Of a stretch of 64,000 nucleotides of DNA, positions 11,679 to 23,013 are shown in pieces (position 1 is the first letter of the stretch; each line of letters starts with the position of its first letter). A program made the translations under genes and the position numbers. The notes under the pieces are model-generated. The model did no database searches and had not been told where the DNA came from. It saw only the letters and a list, made by a program, of their open reading frames with translations. This stretch comes from Mycoplasmopsis arginini (GTDB taxonomy: Bacteria > Bacillota_I > Bacilli_A > Mycoplasmatales > Metamycoplasmataceae), in the NCBI RefSeq assembly GCF_900660725.1, contig NZ_LR215044.1, positions 186,001 through 250,000 on the forward strand. The letters are read 5' to 3'.

Positions 11679-11691
11679 CTTTAATAATATT

Positions 11692-12194
11692 ATGAACACA
11701 ATTTTTAAAAATCGCGGAATGTTATTGGAAACAATAATTAACCAGACTAATGAATTTTACTTTAAAAATGATATTTGCTTAATTCATAAAAAAAATTTAG
11801 ATATCAGTTTTAAATCTGTTTCATTAAAGAATAAAAAACTAAATTTAGATCAGGCAGTAATTAGTAGCAAAAGCTCTGTTGATTATTATGGTATTTATAA
11901 AGGAAAATTTATTGCTTTTGAAGCAAAAAGCACAGAACTAAGTATTTTACCTTTAAAAAATATTAAAAATCATCAAATAGAATATTTAAACTTAATCTAA
12001 AAAAATGGTGGAATAGCTTTTTGAATAATATATTTTAAATTTGAAAATGTATTTTTTTTAATTATGCATGATCAATTAATAAAAAAATTAAAAATAAAAA
12101 AGCACTTCATTTTGAAGATGCTTTAGATATTGGTAAAAAATTAAGTTTATCTTTCCCGGGAATATTAAATATAATCGAAAATATTACTTTTTAG
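11692..12194 (+). pseudogene. recU: Holliday junction resolvase recU, broken
   Basis: RecU cuts Holliday junctions. The start NRGMLLETIINQTNEFY and the nuclease motif VDYYG..FIAFEAKST are well preserved. The frame then meets a TAA at 11998-12000, exactly where family members continue KNGGIAFWII, which is present in frame just after it. A second lesion, apparently one A lost from the A runs near 12080-12101, moves the frame to KKALHFEDALDIGKKL and the expected end at 12194. With both repaired the protein would be about 167 aa, the normal length. One nonsense codon plus one frameshift make function unlikely. The end overlaps the convergent hup gene by 11 nt. Confidence 0.8.
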
Positions 12195-12480
12195 AATTTT
12201 GATGAATTTCATCTACTTTTGATTTTAAAACATCAGAAAATTTAAATCTAGGGTCCATTTTTGCAGGAACTTCAATTTCTTCTTTTGTAATATTATGTTG
12301 TTGAGTTTTTGAAGGAATATATTTTGAAGAAAAAACACCAAATCCAGATATGGTCACTTGTCTAGAGTTAGCCATTTCTTCTATTAGAATATCAATCATT
12401 TGGTCAAAAATAGATTCTACCATAGCTTGTTGAAAGCCGGTTTCTTCTGAAGTTTTTTTGATTAATTCTTTTTTTGTCAT
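12184..12480 (-). CDS. hup: HU-type DNA-binding protein
   Basis: Histone-like nucleoid protein that bends DNA. 98 aa, starting MTKKELIKK, with the DNA-binding arm phrase VTISGFGVFSSKYIPSKT and a C-terminal end as in HU/IHF proteins. No Trp codon. Last gene of the minus-strand run cmk-der-gpsA-hup, 33 nt after gpsA with its own Shine-Dalgarno (AAGGAGT). Confidence 0.92.
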   Translation of the reverse strand: MTKKELIKKTSEETGFQQAMVESIFDQMIDILIEEMANSRQVTISGFGVFSSKYIPSKTQQHNITKEEIEVPAKMDPRFKFSDVLKSKVDEIHQNSKK

Positions 12481-12513
12481 TTTAACTCCTTATTTATTTT
12501 AGCAAATCTAAAA

Positions 12514-13488
12514 TTAAATTTTTTTCATCAAATTATTTATTATTTTATTTGGGTTTTCCTTATTATATACTATTTTATAAATTCCTTCTATTAATGGCAA
12601 ATTTAATTTATTTTTAGATATATTTTGCTCATAAATGTATTTAAGTGCATATAAACCTTCAACAGTTGTCTTGTTGTCATCTAATTTATTTTTGAAAAAA
12701 TTTATCCCATATTGATAATTACGTGATTTTTCTGATAAACCAGTTAACATAAGATCACCTAAACCACAAAGGTCATAAATTGTTTCAATTCTTGCACCTA
12801 AAAAATTGGCATATTTAGCCATTTCTTTTAATCCCATTGTTAATAATGCTGCTTGAGTATTTGTAGAATATCCTAAACCAACAGCCATGCCTGAGGCTAT
12901 TGCTAATATATTTTTATATGTTGATCCTATTTCAGCTCCTATTACATCATCATTAATAGAAACTCCAAATCATGAATTTGAAAACAATTGTTTCACTTTT
13001 TTGGCTATTTTTAATTCTTTTGAAACTGCATTTACAATTGTAATTTGCTTGTTTATTATATCAACGGCAAAAGAAGGACCTATTAATGATACAACACCCT
13101 TTATGTTATTGTTTTCAAAAGATAATGATTCCATTTTGTTATGAACAAAGTAATTAGTTTCTGGTCAAAAACCTTTTGAAACATTTATAATAACTGTTTT
13201 ATATTTTATTAATTCTATTAATTTATTAAACACATCAGGAATAAACTTGGTAGGTATAGCGATAATTATGAAGTTTGCATGGTCAATTGCTTCTTCTAGA
13301 TTAGTTGTTGTTTTAAAGTTTTTTTCTAGCTTATTTTCAAAATATTTTTTGTTAAAACCTTTATTAAGATCATTTAATTCATTATTATCAATTCCATAAA
13401 TAATTACATCGTTATTATTTTCGGCAAGAACATTAGCACAAGCTGTTCCCATAGCACCACTGCCTAGAATTGCAATTTTATTTTTCAT
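12514..13488 (-). CDS. gpsA: NAD(P)-dependent glycerol-3-phosphate dehydrogenase
   Basis: Interconverts dihydroxyacetone phosphate and glycerol-3-phosphate, linking glycolysis to phospholipid synthesis. Seen: the N-terminal Rossmann motif LGSGAMGTA (residues 8-16), NVSKGFW, IGPSFAVDI, the catalytic lysine region GSTYKNILAIASGMAVGLG, and the later LCGLGDLMLT. 324 aa, normal length. Trp codons at residue ~108 and later are TGA. It begins 2 nt after the der stop codon, so it is in the same operon. Confidence 0.93.
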
Positions 13489-13490
13489 AA

Positions 13491-14807
13491 TTATCTTTCC
13501 TCTTTTTTATTTTTATTTTTTAAAATTAAATTTATTGGTGTTCCTGAAAAATCATAGTTTTGTCTAATTTGATTTTCAATATATCTTAAATAAGTAAAGT
13601 GAGCACAATTTGTATCATTAACAAAAAGTAAAAATGTCGGAATTGAACCATCTATTTGTTTAGAAAATGTAATTGATAACCTTTTACCTTTAATTGGTGA
13701 AGCTGGTTTAATCATTTGGGCAGTCATCATTATCGAATTTAATTGGTTAGTGTTAATTTTTCTTGATATATTATTTTTAACACGAATAATTTCATCTTTT
13801 AATTTATTTATTCTTTGTTTATTTTTAGCAGAAATAAATACAACAGGAGCTCAATCAACAAACTTTAATTTTTTTGATAAATTCTTTTTATAATTTGCCA
13901 TTGTATTTGTATCTTTTTCTATTAAATCTCATTTATTAACAATGACAATAAGGGGTTTTTTTAATTCATATGCTATTCCAATAATATTTTGACTAAAGTG
14001 GCTAACTTCTTCAGTTGCATCTAACATTAATAAGCATAAATCAGCCTCTTGAATTGAATCAGTAGCACGCATTAGAGCATAATGTTCAATACTATCGGTT
14101 AATTTACTTTTTCTTTTAATTCCGGCTGTATCAATTATTTCAAATTCTTCATTATTTATTTTAATAAAAGACGAAATAGAATCCCTTGTAGTTCCTGCTA
14201 TATTAGAAACTATTGATCTTTCTTCATTAGTTAAAGTATTTAATAAAGTTGATTTTCCAGCATTTGCAGGTCCTAAAATTGTTAACTTAAAATTATCATT
14301 TTTGTCTTTGTTATCAAAGTTTAAATTGTTAATTATTTCATCAAGTAAATTTCCTACACCATCCCCATGAATAGCACTAATTGGAAAAATTTCTGAAAAT
14401 CCTAGCTTATAAATTTGACTATCAAAAGAATTATTAATATTGGATTCTAATTTATTCAATGCTACAATAACTTTCTTATTTGATTTTCTTAATAAACTCG
14501 CAACAAAAAGGTCCTCAGTAGTAATTGGCTCTCTTCCATCGATAATAAAAACAATAATTTCAGCTTCGTTAATAGCGATTTGAGCTTGTTTTTGAATTTC
14601 TTCTTTAAAGTTTCCTTCTTCTTGGGTAATACCACCAGTATCAATAATATTAAATTCATAACCTGACCATTTTGCTGAATGATAAATTCTATCCCTAGTT
14701 ACTCCAGGTGTATCATAAACTATTGATTTTCTTTTATCAATAATTTTATTAAATAATGTTGATTTACCAACATTCGGCTTACCTATTAATGCTACTGTAT
14801 TTTTCAT
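13491..14807 (-). CDS. der: Ribosome-assembly GTPase Der (EngA)
   Basis: Double GTPase needed for 50S subunit maturation. Two G domains are visible: GKPNVGKSTLFN at the start with DTGG and NKLE, then GPANAGKSTLLN near residue 180 with DTAG and NK. A C-terminal KH-like domain ends at residue 438. Full length with TGA codons read as Trp near the second NKxD motif. The start overlaps the cmk stop as TAATG, so translation is coupled. Confidence 0.95.
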
Positions 14808-15475
14808 TATTTTAACCTCTTTTTAACTTCCTTAAGCATAACTTGAAAGTTTTCTTCAACGCTCATATTTGTTGAATCAATTTTTACACTTCCTTCACTT
14901 ACAATTAAAGGATCAATATCGCGATTGATATCATTATAATCTCTTAATTTTATAGATTCTAATATTTCATCATAATTAGATTCTATTCCTAATAAAAGAT
15001 TTTGATTTTGTCTTCTTTTTGCTCTTATTTCTGGGGTAGCTCACAAGAAAAATTTTGCTTCGGCATCAGGTAAAATTCGATATGTTGCATCACGACCATC
15101 GACAATAATGCCTTTATTTTTATTACCAAAATTCTGTATAAATTCATTCACTTTGATTCTCACAGATTGAAATTTTGCAATTAATGAAGCTACTAATGAA
15201 ACTTTATCTTCTCTAATTTTTAAGGTTATATCTTCATTATTTAAAAATATTTTTTCATCTTCAGTAATGAATAAATCGTTAAAATTTCAAGAATTATTAA
15301 TTTCTTGTTCATTATTTAAATCAATATTTTTGATTAATGAATTATAAGCAATAGCACGATAAATATTACCGCTACTAATGAATTTATAATTTAGTTCCTT
15401 TGCTAACATTTTGGCCATAACTGTTTTTCCCACGCCACTTGGTCCATCTATCGCAATATTTATTTTATTTTTCAT
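14807..15475 (-). CDS. cmk: Cytidylate kinase
   Basis: Phosphorylates CMP and dCMP. Starts with the P-loop IAIDGPSGVGKTVMAKML and has the CMP-binding phrases SSGNIYRAIAY and VDGRDATYRILPDA. 222 aa, normal. In-frame TGA is Trp near residue 63. The ATG at 15475 is preceded by GAAAGGGAG. The order cmk-der is conserved in many Firmicutes and Mollicutes. Confidence 0.94.
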
Positions 15476-15500
15476 TTTGAGCTCCCTTTCTAATCCTTTT

Positions 15501-15767
15501 CTAATCTTTTGTAATTAAGTCTAATAATTCTTGGTTTTCTTCAATCTTTAAATCTTCGTAATTTTTATAGTTTTTATCTATATTTAGATTTTTAATTATT
15601 TTATTTAATTTAATCTCTTCAATACTCTTGTTTTCCAAGTCTTGAATATAACTTTCTATATCCAAATCAACATTTAAATTATATTTTTTTATCAATTTAA
15701 TTAAGTCTTTAATTTGTTTAGTATCTTCAGCAATTATTTTTTTTAATTTATTAGTTTCTTTTTCCAT
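15501..15767 (-). CDS. Small coiled-coil protein, unknown function (88 aa)
   Basis: A charged, Lys/Glu-rich, helical protein without Trp, ending at TAG 25 nt before cmk. It has a proper start and lies between a membrane protein gene (2 nt upstream) and cmk in the same direction, so it is probably a real operon member. No motif recognised. Confidence 0.6.
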   Translation of the reverse strand: MEKETNKLKKIIAEDTKQIKDLIKLIKKYNLNVDLDIESYIQDLENKSIEEIKLNKIIKNLNIDKNYKNYEDLKIEENQELLDLITKD

Positions 15768-15769
15768 AA

Positions 15770-16879
15770 TTAAACATCTAAAGTAAAAATTTTAATTTCA
15801 CCTTCACTTTTAATTTTTTCATTTTCTTTGTTTATAAATAAATATTTAATTGTTAGTTCATTTAAACCTTTTTTAGGGTTTCATGAAACATATTGGTTAT
15901 TTGAATTTTCAATAAAAGGTTTTATGTTAAATTTTTCTTTTGAATAAATATCTTGAAAAGCATCTGTTGCTATTAAGGTTTTTTCAAATCAAGTAAAAAT
16001 TTCTTGCTGAAAATCTTCTCCTTTGAAAACAGCTTTAATTTGCTCTTTTAATGAATTAATATTTGTTTTTATTTCTTGTAATTCATTTAATTCTTCTTGG
16101 GTTTTTTCTTCTTTTGCTTCGATTGTTTTTTGTCTTTCCTCAAGAGCTAAAACTTGATTTTCTAATTCTTTGCTTTTCACATCATATTTTCTAACTATTT
16201 CTTCAGCTTCTTTTTTGTTTTCAGGTCACATCTTAGAAAACTCAGTTCCTTGATAAGTTTTTAAATTATTAGATAAAAATTGAACAACTTCACTTGATTT
16301 AAAGTAATACTTAGAATTTGGTGTTGACTTTACTTTGTTTGATTCAAAAATACCCTTAGCATATTCATAATTTAAAAATACTTCAAAATGAATTCTTAAA
16401 TTAAATGAATCGTTAGGAATCTCTTCAACATCTAAAAATTTAAAATCTAAAAACTTAATTTTTTCAAAATCTAAAAGTGTTTCGATTTTATTTTTTAAAA
16501 ACAAATCAGGGTTAAAAGGTTCTGGTTTATTTTTAAGAATATTTTTTTCTTCAATAGTTAGATTTCCGGGTTTTTTTTCAATTATTTCTTTATGTTTTTC
16601 ATTAAACTCATCAATTCTTTTTTGTGCTAGATTTTTTCTACTTTTAAAATCAGATAGAAGATTTTTTGCTTGTAAAGAACCTACTATTTGTTTTTTAATT
16701 TCAATTTTTTTAACTTCCTCATTAAATTTCTCGACTGATCAAAATTCTTTTTGGATAGTTCTACTATTTTTAACAACATAATAAATTGCTCCCGCAACAG
16801 CAGAAAGAGTTAATGCTGGAACTAAAAATAAAGTTCATTTTGTCGAATGTTTCTTTGTTTTCTTTATTTCTTTTTTCAT
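15770..16879 (-). CDS. Membrane-anchored coiled-coil protein, unknown function (369 aa)
   Basis: Starts with a Lys-rich segment and one membrane helix (about residues 15-36), so it is probably anchored with the rest outside. No lipobox Cys. Residues 40-115 and 220-285 are heptad-like and Glu/Lys-rich, consistent with coiled coils; between them is a mixed alpha/beta region. TGA codons are Trp. First gene of the minus-strand operon leading to cmk-der-gpsA-hup. Family not recognised. Confidence 0.7.
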
Positions 16880-17010
16880 GATAACAATTTTACTATGTAA
16901 ATTTAATATTTGTAAATAAAACTAAAAAAATAAAATACATTAGTATTTTAGTAAAACAACCCTTAAATTTTTCTCTTTGGTTTTTTTACATATGTGCTAA
17001 TATATTTTAT

Positions 17011-18852
17011 TTATTTTTTAGCTTTACGTCTTCTAAAGAAACCTTTATTTTGTGTTTCAATATTTCTTATATAATGACAATTAGGAAAAGCTGAACATCC
17101 AATAAATTTTTGTTTTTTAATTTTTGTATAACGATAGACTAATTGAGAATTACATAAAGGACAATTTTCATCTAACTTATTAACTTCTAATACGGTTATA
17201 TTTATTTGATCTTTAACATCATCATATCTTTCATTAAAACTGTCTCAAAATTTTTGCATTAATTCTCTATAATCTTCTTTTCCTTCAGAAATTAAGTCTA
17301 ATTTTGCTTCTATTTTAGCTGTGTATTCCTCGTTAATTGTTTTTGGAAAACTTGTTAACAATTTTTCTAAAACTATTTTTCCAAACTCTGTCGGAATTAA
17401 ATGACCATCTGTTAATTCGACAAATAATCTTTGTTTAATAACTGAAATTGTTGATGCAAATGTTGATGGTCTCCCTACTTTAATATCATCTAATTTTTTA
17501 ATTAAAGAACCTTCGTTATAACGAGCTGGTGGCAATGTTTTCTTATCTTCTTTGATAAACTCACCAACTTTTAAAATATCTCCAATTTGTAATTTTGGAA
17601 TGTTTATTATTTCTTCTTTACCTAAATATGCATAATAACCATCAAAAATAACTTTGCTAAATGACATTCTAAAGTTATTATTTTCATTTACTAAATTAAA
17701 TCTATAATTTTCTTTTTCTGGACATGTCATTAAAGACATTATTGTTTTATCATAAATTATTTTATAAATATAAAAATCAATTTCATTTAAATCATGTTTT
17801 GTTTTAGCTTCTTCAGGAGTTAATTCAATATATGTTGGTCTTATTGCCTCGTGAGCATCTTGTGAGCCAGCAAAGCCTTTAATTTCTTTAGCCACATAAT
17901 TTTCACCAAAATGATCTGTGATATATTTTTGTGCTTTATTAATAAATGATTCACTTAATCTTGTTGAATCAGTTCTTGGGTAAGAAATTAACCCTGCTTC
18001 GAATAATTTTTGCGCTGAACTTTGTACTGTTTTTGAACTATATTTTGCTTCTTTATATAGTACCGATTGTTTAAAAGGTGTATAAGCGCTTTCTTTTCTT
18101 TTTGACACAGAAATATCATCAACAACTAATTCATAATTACTATTTAAAAGTTCATTATAAGTAATATTTGCTTGTTCACGATTTAGTCATGTATTATCTT
18201 CGAATTCTTTATTTTCTTTTAAATATAAGGGAACACTCAAACCATTAATTAGATTAGCATTAATTTTAGAATATAAAATTGGGTTAAAGTTTTCAATTTC
18301 TTTCTCTTTATCACAAACTAATTTTAGAGCGATAGATTGAACTCTTCCTGCAGAAGGGTTTGTAGGAGCGTTTTTTACTTTTTGCATCATTAACTGCGAT
18401 AAACGAAAACCAATTATTCGATCTAACATACGTCTAGTTTTTTGAGCTTTAACTAAATTTTTATCAATTTCTAAAGGATTTTCTATTGCAAATTTTATAG
18501 CCTCATCAGTAATTTCATTGTATTTAATTCTTTTATATTTATTTTCTAATTTTAAAGTTGTAATTAAATTATTAGCAATTGCTTCACCTTCACGGTCAGG
18601 GTCAGTTGCTATTAAAACTTCATCAGCATTTTTTACAGCCTTTTTTAGTTCTGAAATTATTGTTTTTTTCAAAGGATCAGGAATCATTTTTGGTTCTCAA
18701 TTTTCAAAATCAATTCCTAAATTATTTAATCCACCAGTTGATAGTTTTAAAATATGACCAACACTGGCCAATACCTTTATTTCATCTCCTACTATTTTTT
18801 GAATAGTATGAACCTTATTTGGTGACTCAACAATCATTATTTTTTCTGACAT
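17011..18852 (-). CDS. topA: DNA topoisomerase I
   Basis: Relaxes negatively supercoiled DNA by cutting one strand. Seen: TOPRIM domain start IMIVESPNKVHTI with DPDREGEAIA, the domain phrase PTNPSAGRVQSIALKLV, the active-site Tyr in SYPRTDST (about residue 315), HEAIRPT, and one C-terminal zinc ribbon (CPLC...CSAFPNC) instead of the several found in E. coli. 613 aa, with TGA codons as Trp at about residues 52, 222 and 536. Preceded by a plain AGGAGG-like site 10 nt upstream. Confidence 0.94.
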
Positions 18853-18944
18853 ATGATAGTTCCTCCCCCCTTGCTTTTTTGTTAACTTATAAAGAATAAT
18901 AATAACATAAAAATTTTTGTTAAAAAATTAAATTAAAAAAACGA

Positions 18945-20051
18945 CTAGAATTTTTTTAATCATTCTTCTCGTTTTGTATCATTTTTATCTTCAAAAATTT
19001 CTTTAAGATTTTTATTTTCTTCCCTACTTAATTTTGGCATATATAAATCAAATTTAATATATAAATCCCCTTTATAATTTGAATTTTTATAAGGATATCC
19101 GCAATTTTTTACTTTAAATGGTTCATTAATTTTTAAACTATGATCTATTTTAATTTTCTTATTACCATATGGTGTAGGTATTTCTATCTCATCTTCTAAT
19201 AAATAACTTTTAATAGAAAGTGGCATTTCAATATATAAATCGTTATTTATTTTCTTGTATTTTTTACTTGGAGTAATAGAAAATACTAAATATAAATCAC
19301 CAGGATTATTAGTGTAAGAAGAAGGTTTTCCTAAACCTTTTATTCTAATAGTATCACCATCTTCAACACCACCAGGTATTTCTACACGTTGTGTAACCTT
19401 GACTTTTTTATTTTTTTGTCCATTACATTCATGGCAGAATTTATTAATTTTCTTGCCTAAACCCTTACATGTAGGACATGTTTTTACTGTTGAAAAAATT
19501 GCTACTCTTTGTTGAATTCTACCAGCTCCGTTGCAGGTACTGCATGTCACTATATCAGCGTTACTTTCAGCGCCTGTCCCATGACAATAATCACAAGTTT
19601 CATATTTATCTAAGTTAAGTTCAATTGTTTTGCCAAAGATCGCATCTTCAAAATTAATATTAACTACTAATTGTAAATCTTGTCCTTTCTTGTTATCTTG
19701 ATCTTCATAATTATTAAAGGAACTAAAAATATCTCCAAAAATATCAGCTCCGGAAAAACCTGAACCAAAACTTTCAAAAAAGCTACTGAAAATATCTTCT
19801 GAATTTCCAAAGTGATAAGCATTTGGGTCAAATGCATTATGACCAAACTTGTCATATTTTTCTCTTTTTGCTGGATCTGATAATATTTCGTATGCTTCTG
19901 ATACTTCCTTAAATTTTTCTTCAGCATCAGGCGCACTATTTTTATCAGGATGATATTGCATAGCTAATTTACGATAAGCACTTTTAATTTCTTTCTCTGT
20001 AGCATTTTTATTTATGCCCAATATTTCATAATAATCTCTCTTGTTTGACAT
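18945..20051 (-). CDS. dnaJ: Chaperone DnaJ
   Basis: Hsp40 co-chaperone of DnaK. J-domain with YHPDKN, a Gly/Phe-rich region (about residues 70-110), four CxxCxG zinc repeats starting CDYCHGTG, and C-terminal substrate-binding domains. Start placed at [13 protein letters not shown] (20051), not at an upstream in-frame ATG at 20069, because it fits the family start. The codon at 18960-18962 is TGA read as Trp, so the protein ends WLKKF at a TAG (18945). A CIRCE site lies 12 bp upstream, so HrcA heat-shock repression is expected. Confidence 0.95.
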
Positions 20052-20062
20052 AATAAACAATT

Positions 20063-20089
20063 TTAGCACAATTTTAATTAGAGTGCTAT
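20063..20089. promoter_or_regulatory. CIRCE element (HrcA operator) of dnaJ
   Basis: TTAGCACAA, nine bases, GAGTGCTAT. The consensus is TTAGCACTC-N9-GAGTGCTAA, so it matches with three differences and exact spacing. It lies directly before dnaJ and overlaps the last codon of prmC. Confidence 0.85.
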
Positions 20090-20796
20090 TTTTTTAAATC
20101 ATTATATTTTAGTATTGCAATTCGATTTTTTTTATTTATATCTTTTATAAAAGTGGTGTTAGGATAATTTTCTTCAAGTCATTTTTTAGAAAATTCGTCT
20201 ATTTCTAAAATTAGATGACCGTTAGGTTTTAGATAATAAATTAAATCATTAGTAATTTTTTTATAGAAAAATAAACCACTATCTTTTGCAAACAACGCTT
20301 TCTTTGGCTCTCATTTTAAAGAATTTGCAAAAATATTATTTTTATTTAAATATGGTGGATTAGATACAATCAAATCAAATTTTTCTTTTATTTTTTTAAA
20401 TAAATTGCTCTTTATAACTTTACAATTTTCTAGTTTATTTATCTTGATATTTAATTTTGTTTGTTTAATTGCTTGATTAGAAATATCAGATAATGTAACA
20501 TTACATTTAATATTTTTATTTATTGCCAAACCAATAAAACCTGATCCACAACATAAATCCAAAACTTTTGAATCTTTATTTATATATTTATATGCTTCGA
20601 TAATAACCTCTTCTGTTTCATACCGAGGAATTAAAACATCATATCTAATGTCAATATGAACATTTTGCATAGTTTGATATCCAATTATTTTTTGAACTGG
20701 GTAATCTTTTTTTAATAGTTTTTCTTCCCTTTTTGAAATAAAAAGAGGCTGCTCGTATCTTCTTTTTTCTGTTAGCAAAACCTCTTTATCTATCAT
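20086..20796 (-). CDS. prmC: Release factor glutamine methyltransferase
   Basis: Methylates the Gln of the GGQ motif of release factor 1. Seen: the SAM-binding motif [20 protein letters not shown], and the catalytic NPPY (residues ~150-153). 236 aa with TGA codons as Trp in the last third, slightly short but complete. Start overlaps the stop of prfA (its substrate gene) as TAATG. Confidence 0.92.
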
Positions 20797-21875
20797 TATA
20801 AACCTGCTTCTTTAATTTTTCTTGCTTTCTCGTCGGCAATCAAAGCTTCAATTATTTTTTCTAATTCACCCTCCATAACAACTTTTAAAGAAGTTGAAAA
20901 TCCAATTCTATGATCAGTAATTCTATCTTGTGGGTAATTATATGTCCTAATTTTTTCACTTCTATCGCCTGTTCCTGCTAATTTTCTTAAACCACTTTCT
21001 TCTTCTTCTCTTTTTTGAATTTCAATTTCGTATAATCTACTTTTCAAAACTTTTAAAGCGGTTTCTCTATTTTGGATTTGACTTCTTTCGTCTTGAGAAG
21101 TAACAACGATACCAGTTGGTTTGTGTGTGATTCTAACGGCAGAATCAGTTGTGTTAACAGATTGCCCGCCAGCTCCTGATGATCTAAAAACATCTACTTC
21201 AATATCATCTGGTTTAATAACAATATTAACGTCGTCATCAATTTCAGGTAAAACAGTTACAGTTGCTGTAGAGGTGTGCACACGGCCTTGAGTTTCGGTT
21301 GCAGGAACTCTTTGCACCCTATGAACACCCCTCTCAAATTTCATTTTAGAAAAAACTTTTTCTCCTTTTACACTAAAAACAATTTGGCTATACCCGCCAG
21401 CTGAACCATATGTATAATCAATAATTTTTATTTTAAAGCCCATTTCTTCAGCGTATTTTTGATACATTTTAAATAAATCTCCGGAAAAGATATTAGCTTC
21501 ATCACCACCTGCTGCTCCTCTAATTTCGACAATAACATCTCGTTTGTCATTTTCATCAACAGGTAATAAAAGTTCTTTGATTTTTTCTTCTAGTTCTTTT
21601 AGTTGTTCTACTTGGTTATCAATATCATTTCTTGCTAATTCAATTAGTTCTTCATCTTTCTCATTAGCTAAAATATCCTTGCTTAGCAAGTAAAGATCTT
21701 CTATTTCTTGGTATTTTTTAAAGTTTAAATATATATCTTCAATATCGGCTTTTTCTTTTGAAATTTTTGTATATTGTTTTATATTATTGTAAACTTCTGG
21801 TTCGTTTAATTTTTGTTCTAGTTCTAAATATTGTTTTTTAATAGAACATAAAGATTCATACATCGTTTTTTCCAT
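20796..21875 (-). CDS. prfA: Peptide chain release factor 1
   Basis: Terminates translation at UAA and UAG. It carries GAGGQSVN with the universal GGQ motif and the RF1 domain 2 region including [12 protein letters not shown]. 359 aa, no Trp. No prfB is seen, which fits the TGA=Trp code since RF2 would read TGA. First gene of prfA-prmC. Confidence 0.96.
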   Translation of the reverse strand: MEKTMYESLCSIKKQYLELEQKLNEPEVYNNIKQYTKISKEKADIEDIYLNFKKYQEIEDLYLLSKDILANEKDEELIELARNDIDNQVEQLKELEEKIKELLLPVDENDKRDVIVEIRGAAGGDEANIFSGDLFKMYQKYAEEMGFKIKIIDYTYGSAGGYSQIVFSVKGEKVFSKMKFERGVHRVQRVPATETQGRVHTSTATVTVLPEIDDDVNIVIKPDDIEVDVFRSSGAGGQSVNTTDSAVRITHKPTGIVVTSQDERSQIQNRETALKVLKSRLYEIEIQKREEEESGLRKLAGTGDRSEKIRTYNYPQDRITDHRIGFSTSLKVVMEGELEKIIEALIADEKARKIKEAGL

Positions 21876-21970
21876 ATGTATAAGTATATTTAAAATATTT
21901 AAATTTATTTAAATTTATTAAAAATAATAGTTGTTTTTTTATATAATAATAATCAGCCATATTTAAAAGC

Positions 21971-22045
21971 GCCGTCATAGCTCAGGGGCAGAGCACTTCC
22001 ATGGTAAGGAAGGGGTCGCTGGTTCAATTCCAGTTGACGGCACCA
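21971..22045 (+). tRNA. tRNA-Thr (GGT)
   Basis: Full cloverleaf: acceptor GCCGTCA/TGACGGC, D stem GCTC/GAGC, anticodon stem CTTCC/GGAAG with loop ATGGTAA (anticodon GGT), T stem GCTGG/CCAGT, encoded CCA. Confidence 0.93.
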
Positions 22046-22059
22046 TATATTAATTTACT

Positions 22060-22093
22060 AACAAAAAATCTAACAAATGTTAGATTTTTTGTT
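22060..22093. terminator. Terminator after tRNA-Thr
   Basis: A perfect 15-bp stem (AACAAAAAATCTAAC and its complement) around a 4-nt loop. Confidence 0.85.
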
Positions 22094-22116
22094 ATTTATT
22101 TTTTAACTTTAAATAA

Positions 22117-22140
22117 AAAAGCAACATCGAAGTTGCTTTT
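22117..22140 (-). terminator. Terminator after tRNA-Trp
   Basis: AAAAGCAAC / GTTGCTTTT stem with 6-nt loop. On the minus strand it lies 21 nt after the tRNA-Trp gene and is followed by T residues. Confidence 0.8.
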
Positions 22141-22161
22141 GAATTCATTAAATTAATGATA

Positions 22162-22236
22162 TGGCACGGGTAGCAAGACTCGAACTCACAACACACGGGG
22201 TTGAAGCCCGTTGTTCTACCATTGAACTATACCCGT
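22162..22236 (-). tRNA. tRNA-Trp (TCA), reads UGA
   Basis: Minus-strand cloverleaf: acceptor ACGGGTA/TACCCGT, D stem GTTC/GAAC, anticodon stem ACGGG/CCCGT with loop CTTCAAC (anticodon TCA), T stem GTGAG/CTTGC, discriminator G, CCA. Anticodon UCA decodes UGA and, by wobble, UGG. This is direct evidence for the mycoplasma genetic code. Confidence 0.95.
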
Positions 22237-22271
22237 ACAAACGATACGATAATTATTTTACATTATTTTTT

Positions 22272-22496
22272 TTATTTTGTATATTTTTGATTGATTATAT
22301 CGATAATATCATTAATAGTTTTTAGGTTCATTAATTCTTCGTCCTTAATTTCGATTTTAAATTTACTTTCTAAATCTGATACTAAAAGAACAAGATCTAA
22401 ACTATCAATGTTTAAGTCTTTGATTAATGTGTCCAAATCAAAAGGTTTTTTTGTAAGTTTTTTTAATTCTTTAAATACGATATCTTGAAAATTCAT
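22272..22496 (-). CDS. acpP: Acyl carrier protein
   Basis: 74 aa acidic helical protein with the phosphopantetheine attachment site IDSLDLV (Ser ~32). The later phrase DEELMNLKTINDIIDII fits ACP helices III-IV. Lone gene just beyond tRNA-Trp; mycoplasmas keep an ACP even without full fatty-acid synthesis. Confidence 0.88.
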   Translation of the reverse strand: MNFQDIVFKELKKLTKKPFDLDTLIKDLNIDSLDLVLLVSDLESKFKIEIKDEELMNLKTINDIIDIINQKYTK

Positions 22497-22503
22497 AATA
22501 ATA

Positions 22504-23013
22504 TTATAACTTATTTGTACTTATCTTATAAGTTACAACACTTTTTTCTTTTTCATTATTTCACTTAAAAGTAATTATTAAATTTTGATCATCTACTTTT
22601 TTATACGCGTATCTGACTTCACCATTAGTAACTAACATTCTATTCAAAATATCTTTAATAATATAAACAATCATGTCTTCATCAATTCAAGCTTGCCCAT
22701 CTTTATAATTTAATTTATTATAATAATCTGAGCTTTTTATTTCAGGAAAAATTTCCCTTCAATTTAATTCTTTTTTTGTTTTATTATCAAGTAAATTATC
22801 ATTATTATTAGTATTTTGATCTAAGTTATTGGTTTCACTATTGTTAGTATTATGGTTATTGCTTTTTTCTTCATGATTCTCATTTTTTTCTGGATCTGAA
22901 TTTTGACTCTTCTTATTTTGTAAAACAACAAAAGTTGTAGCTAATGCGGCAGAGGTACTAATTATTAGCCCTAAAGATGTTCATAATATTATTTTTTTAT
23001 TTCTTTCTTTCAT
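22504..23013 (-). CDS. Membrane-anchored protein with Asn-rich linker, unknown (169 aa)
   Basis: Short positive start, one membrane helix (residues ~8-31), an Asn/Lys/Glu-rich low-complexity linker (about 33-75), then a small folded domain with several TGA-coded Trp. The start overlaps the stop of the gene before it (TAATG), so it is the third gene of the 24.4-22.5 kb operon. Probably exposed outside the cell. No family recognised. Confidence 0.65.

Noticed and set aside
12094-12135. Terminator hairpin AAAGCA..TGCTTT
   Set aside because: The sequence is explained as coding sequence of the recU end (KKALHFEDAL) and the stem has several mismatches.
18518-18806. Plus-strand coding regions
   Set aside because: They are antisense shadows of topA without ribosome sites or family features.
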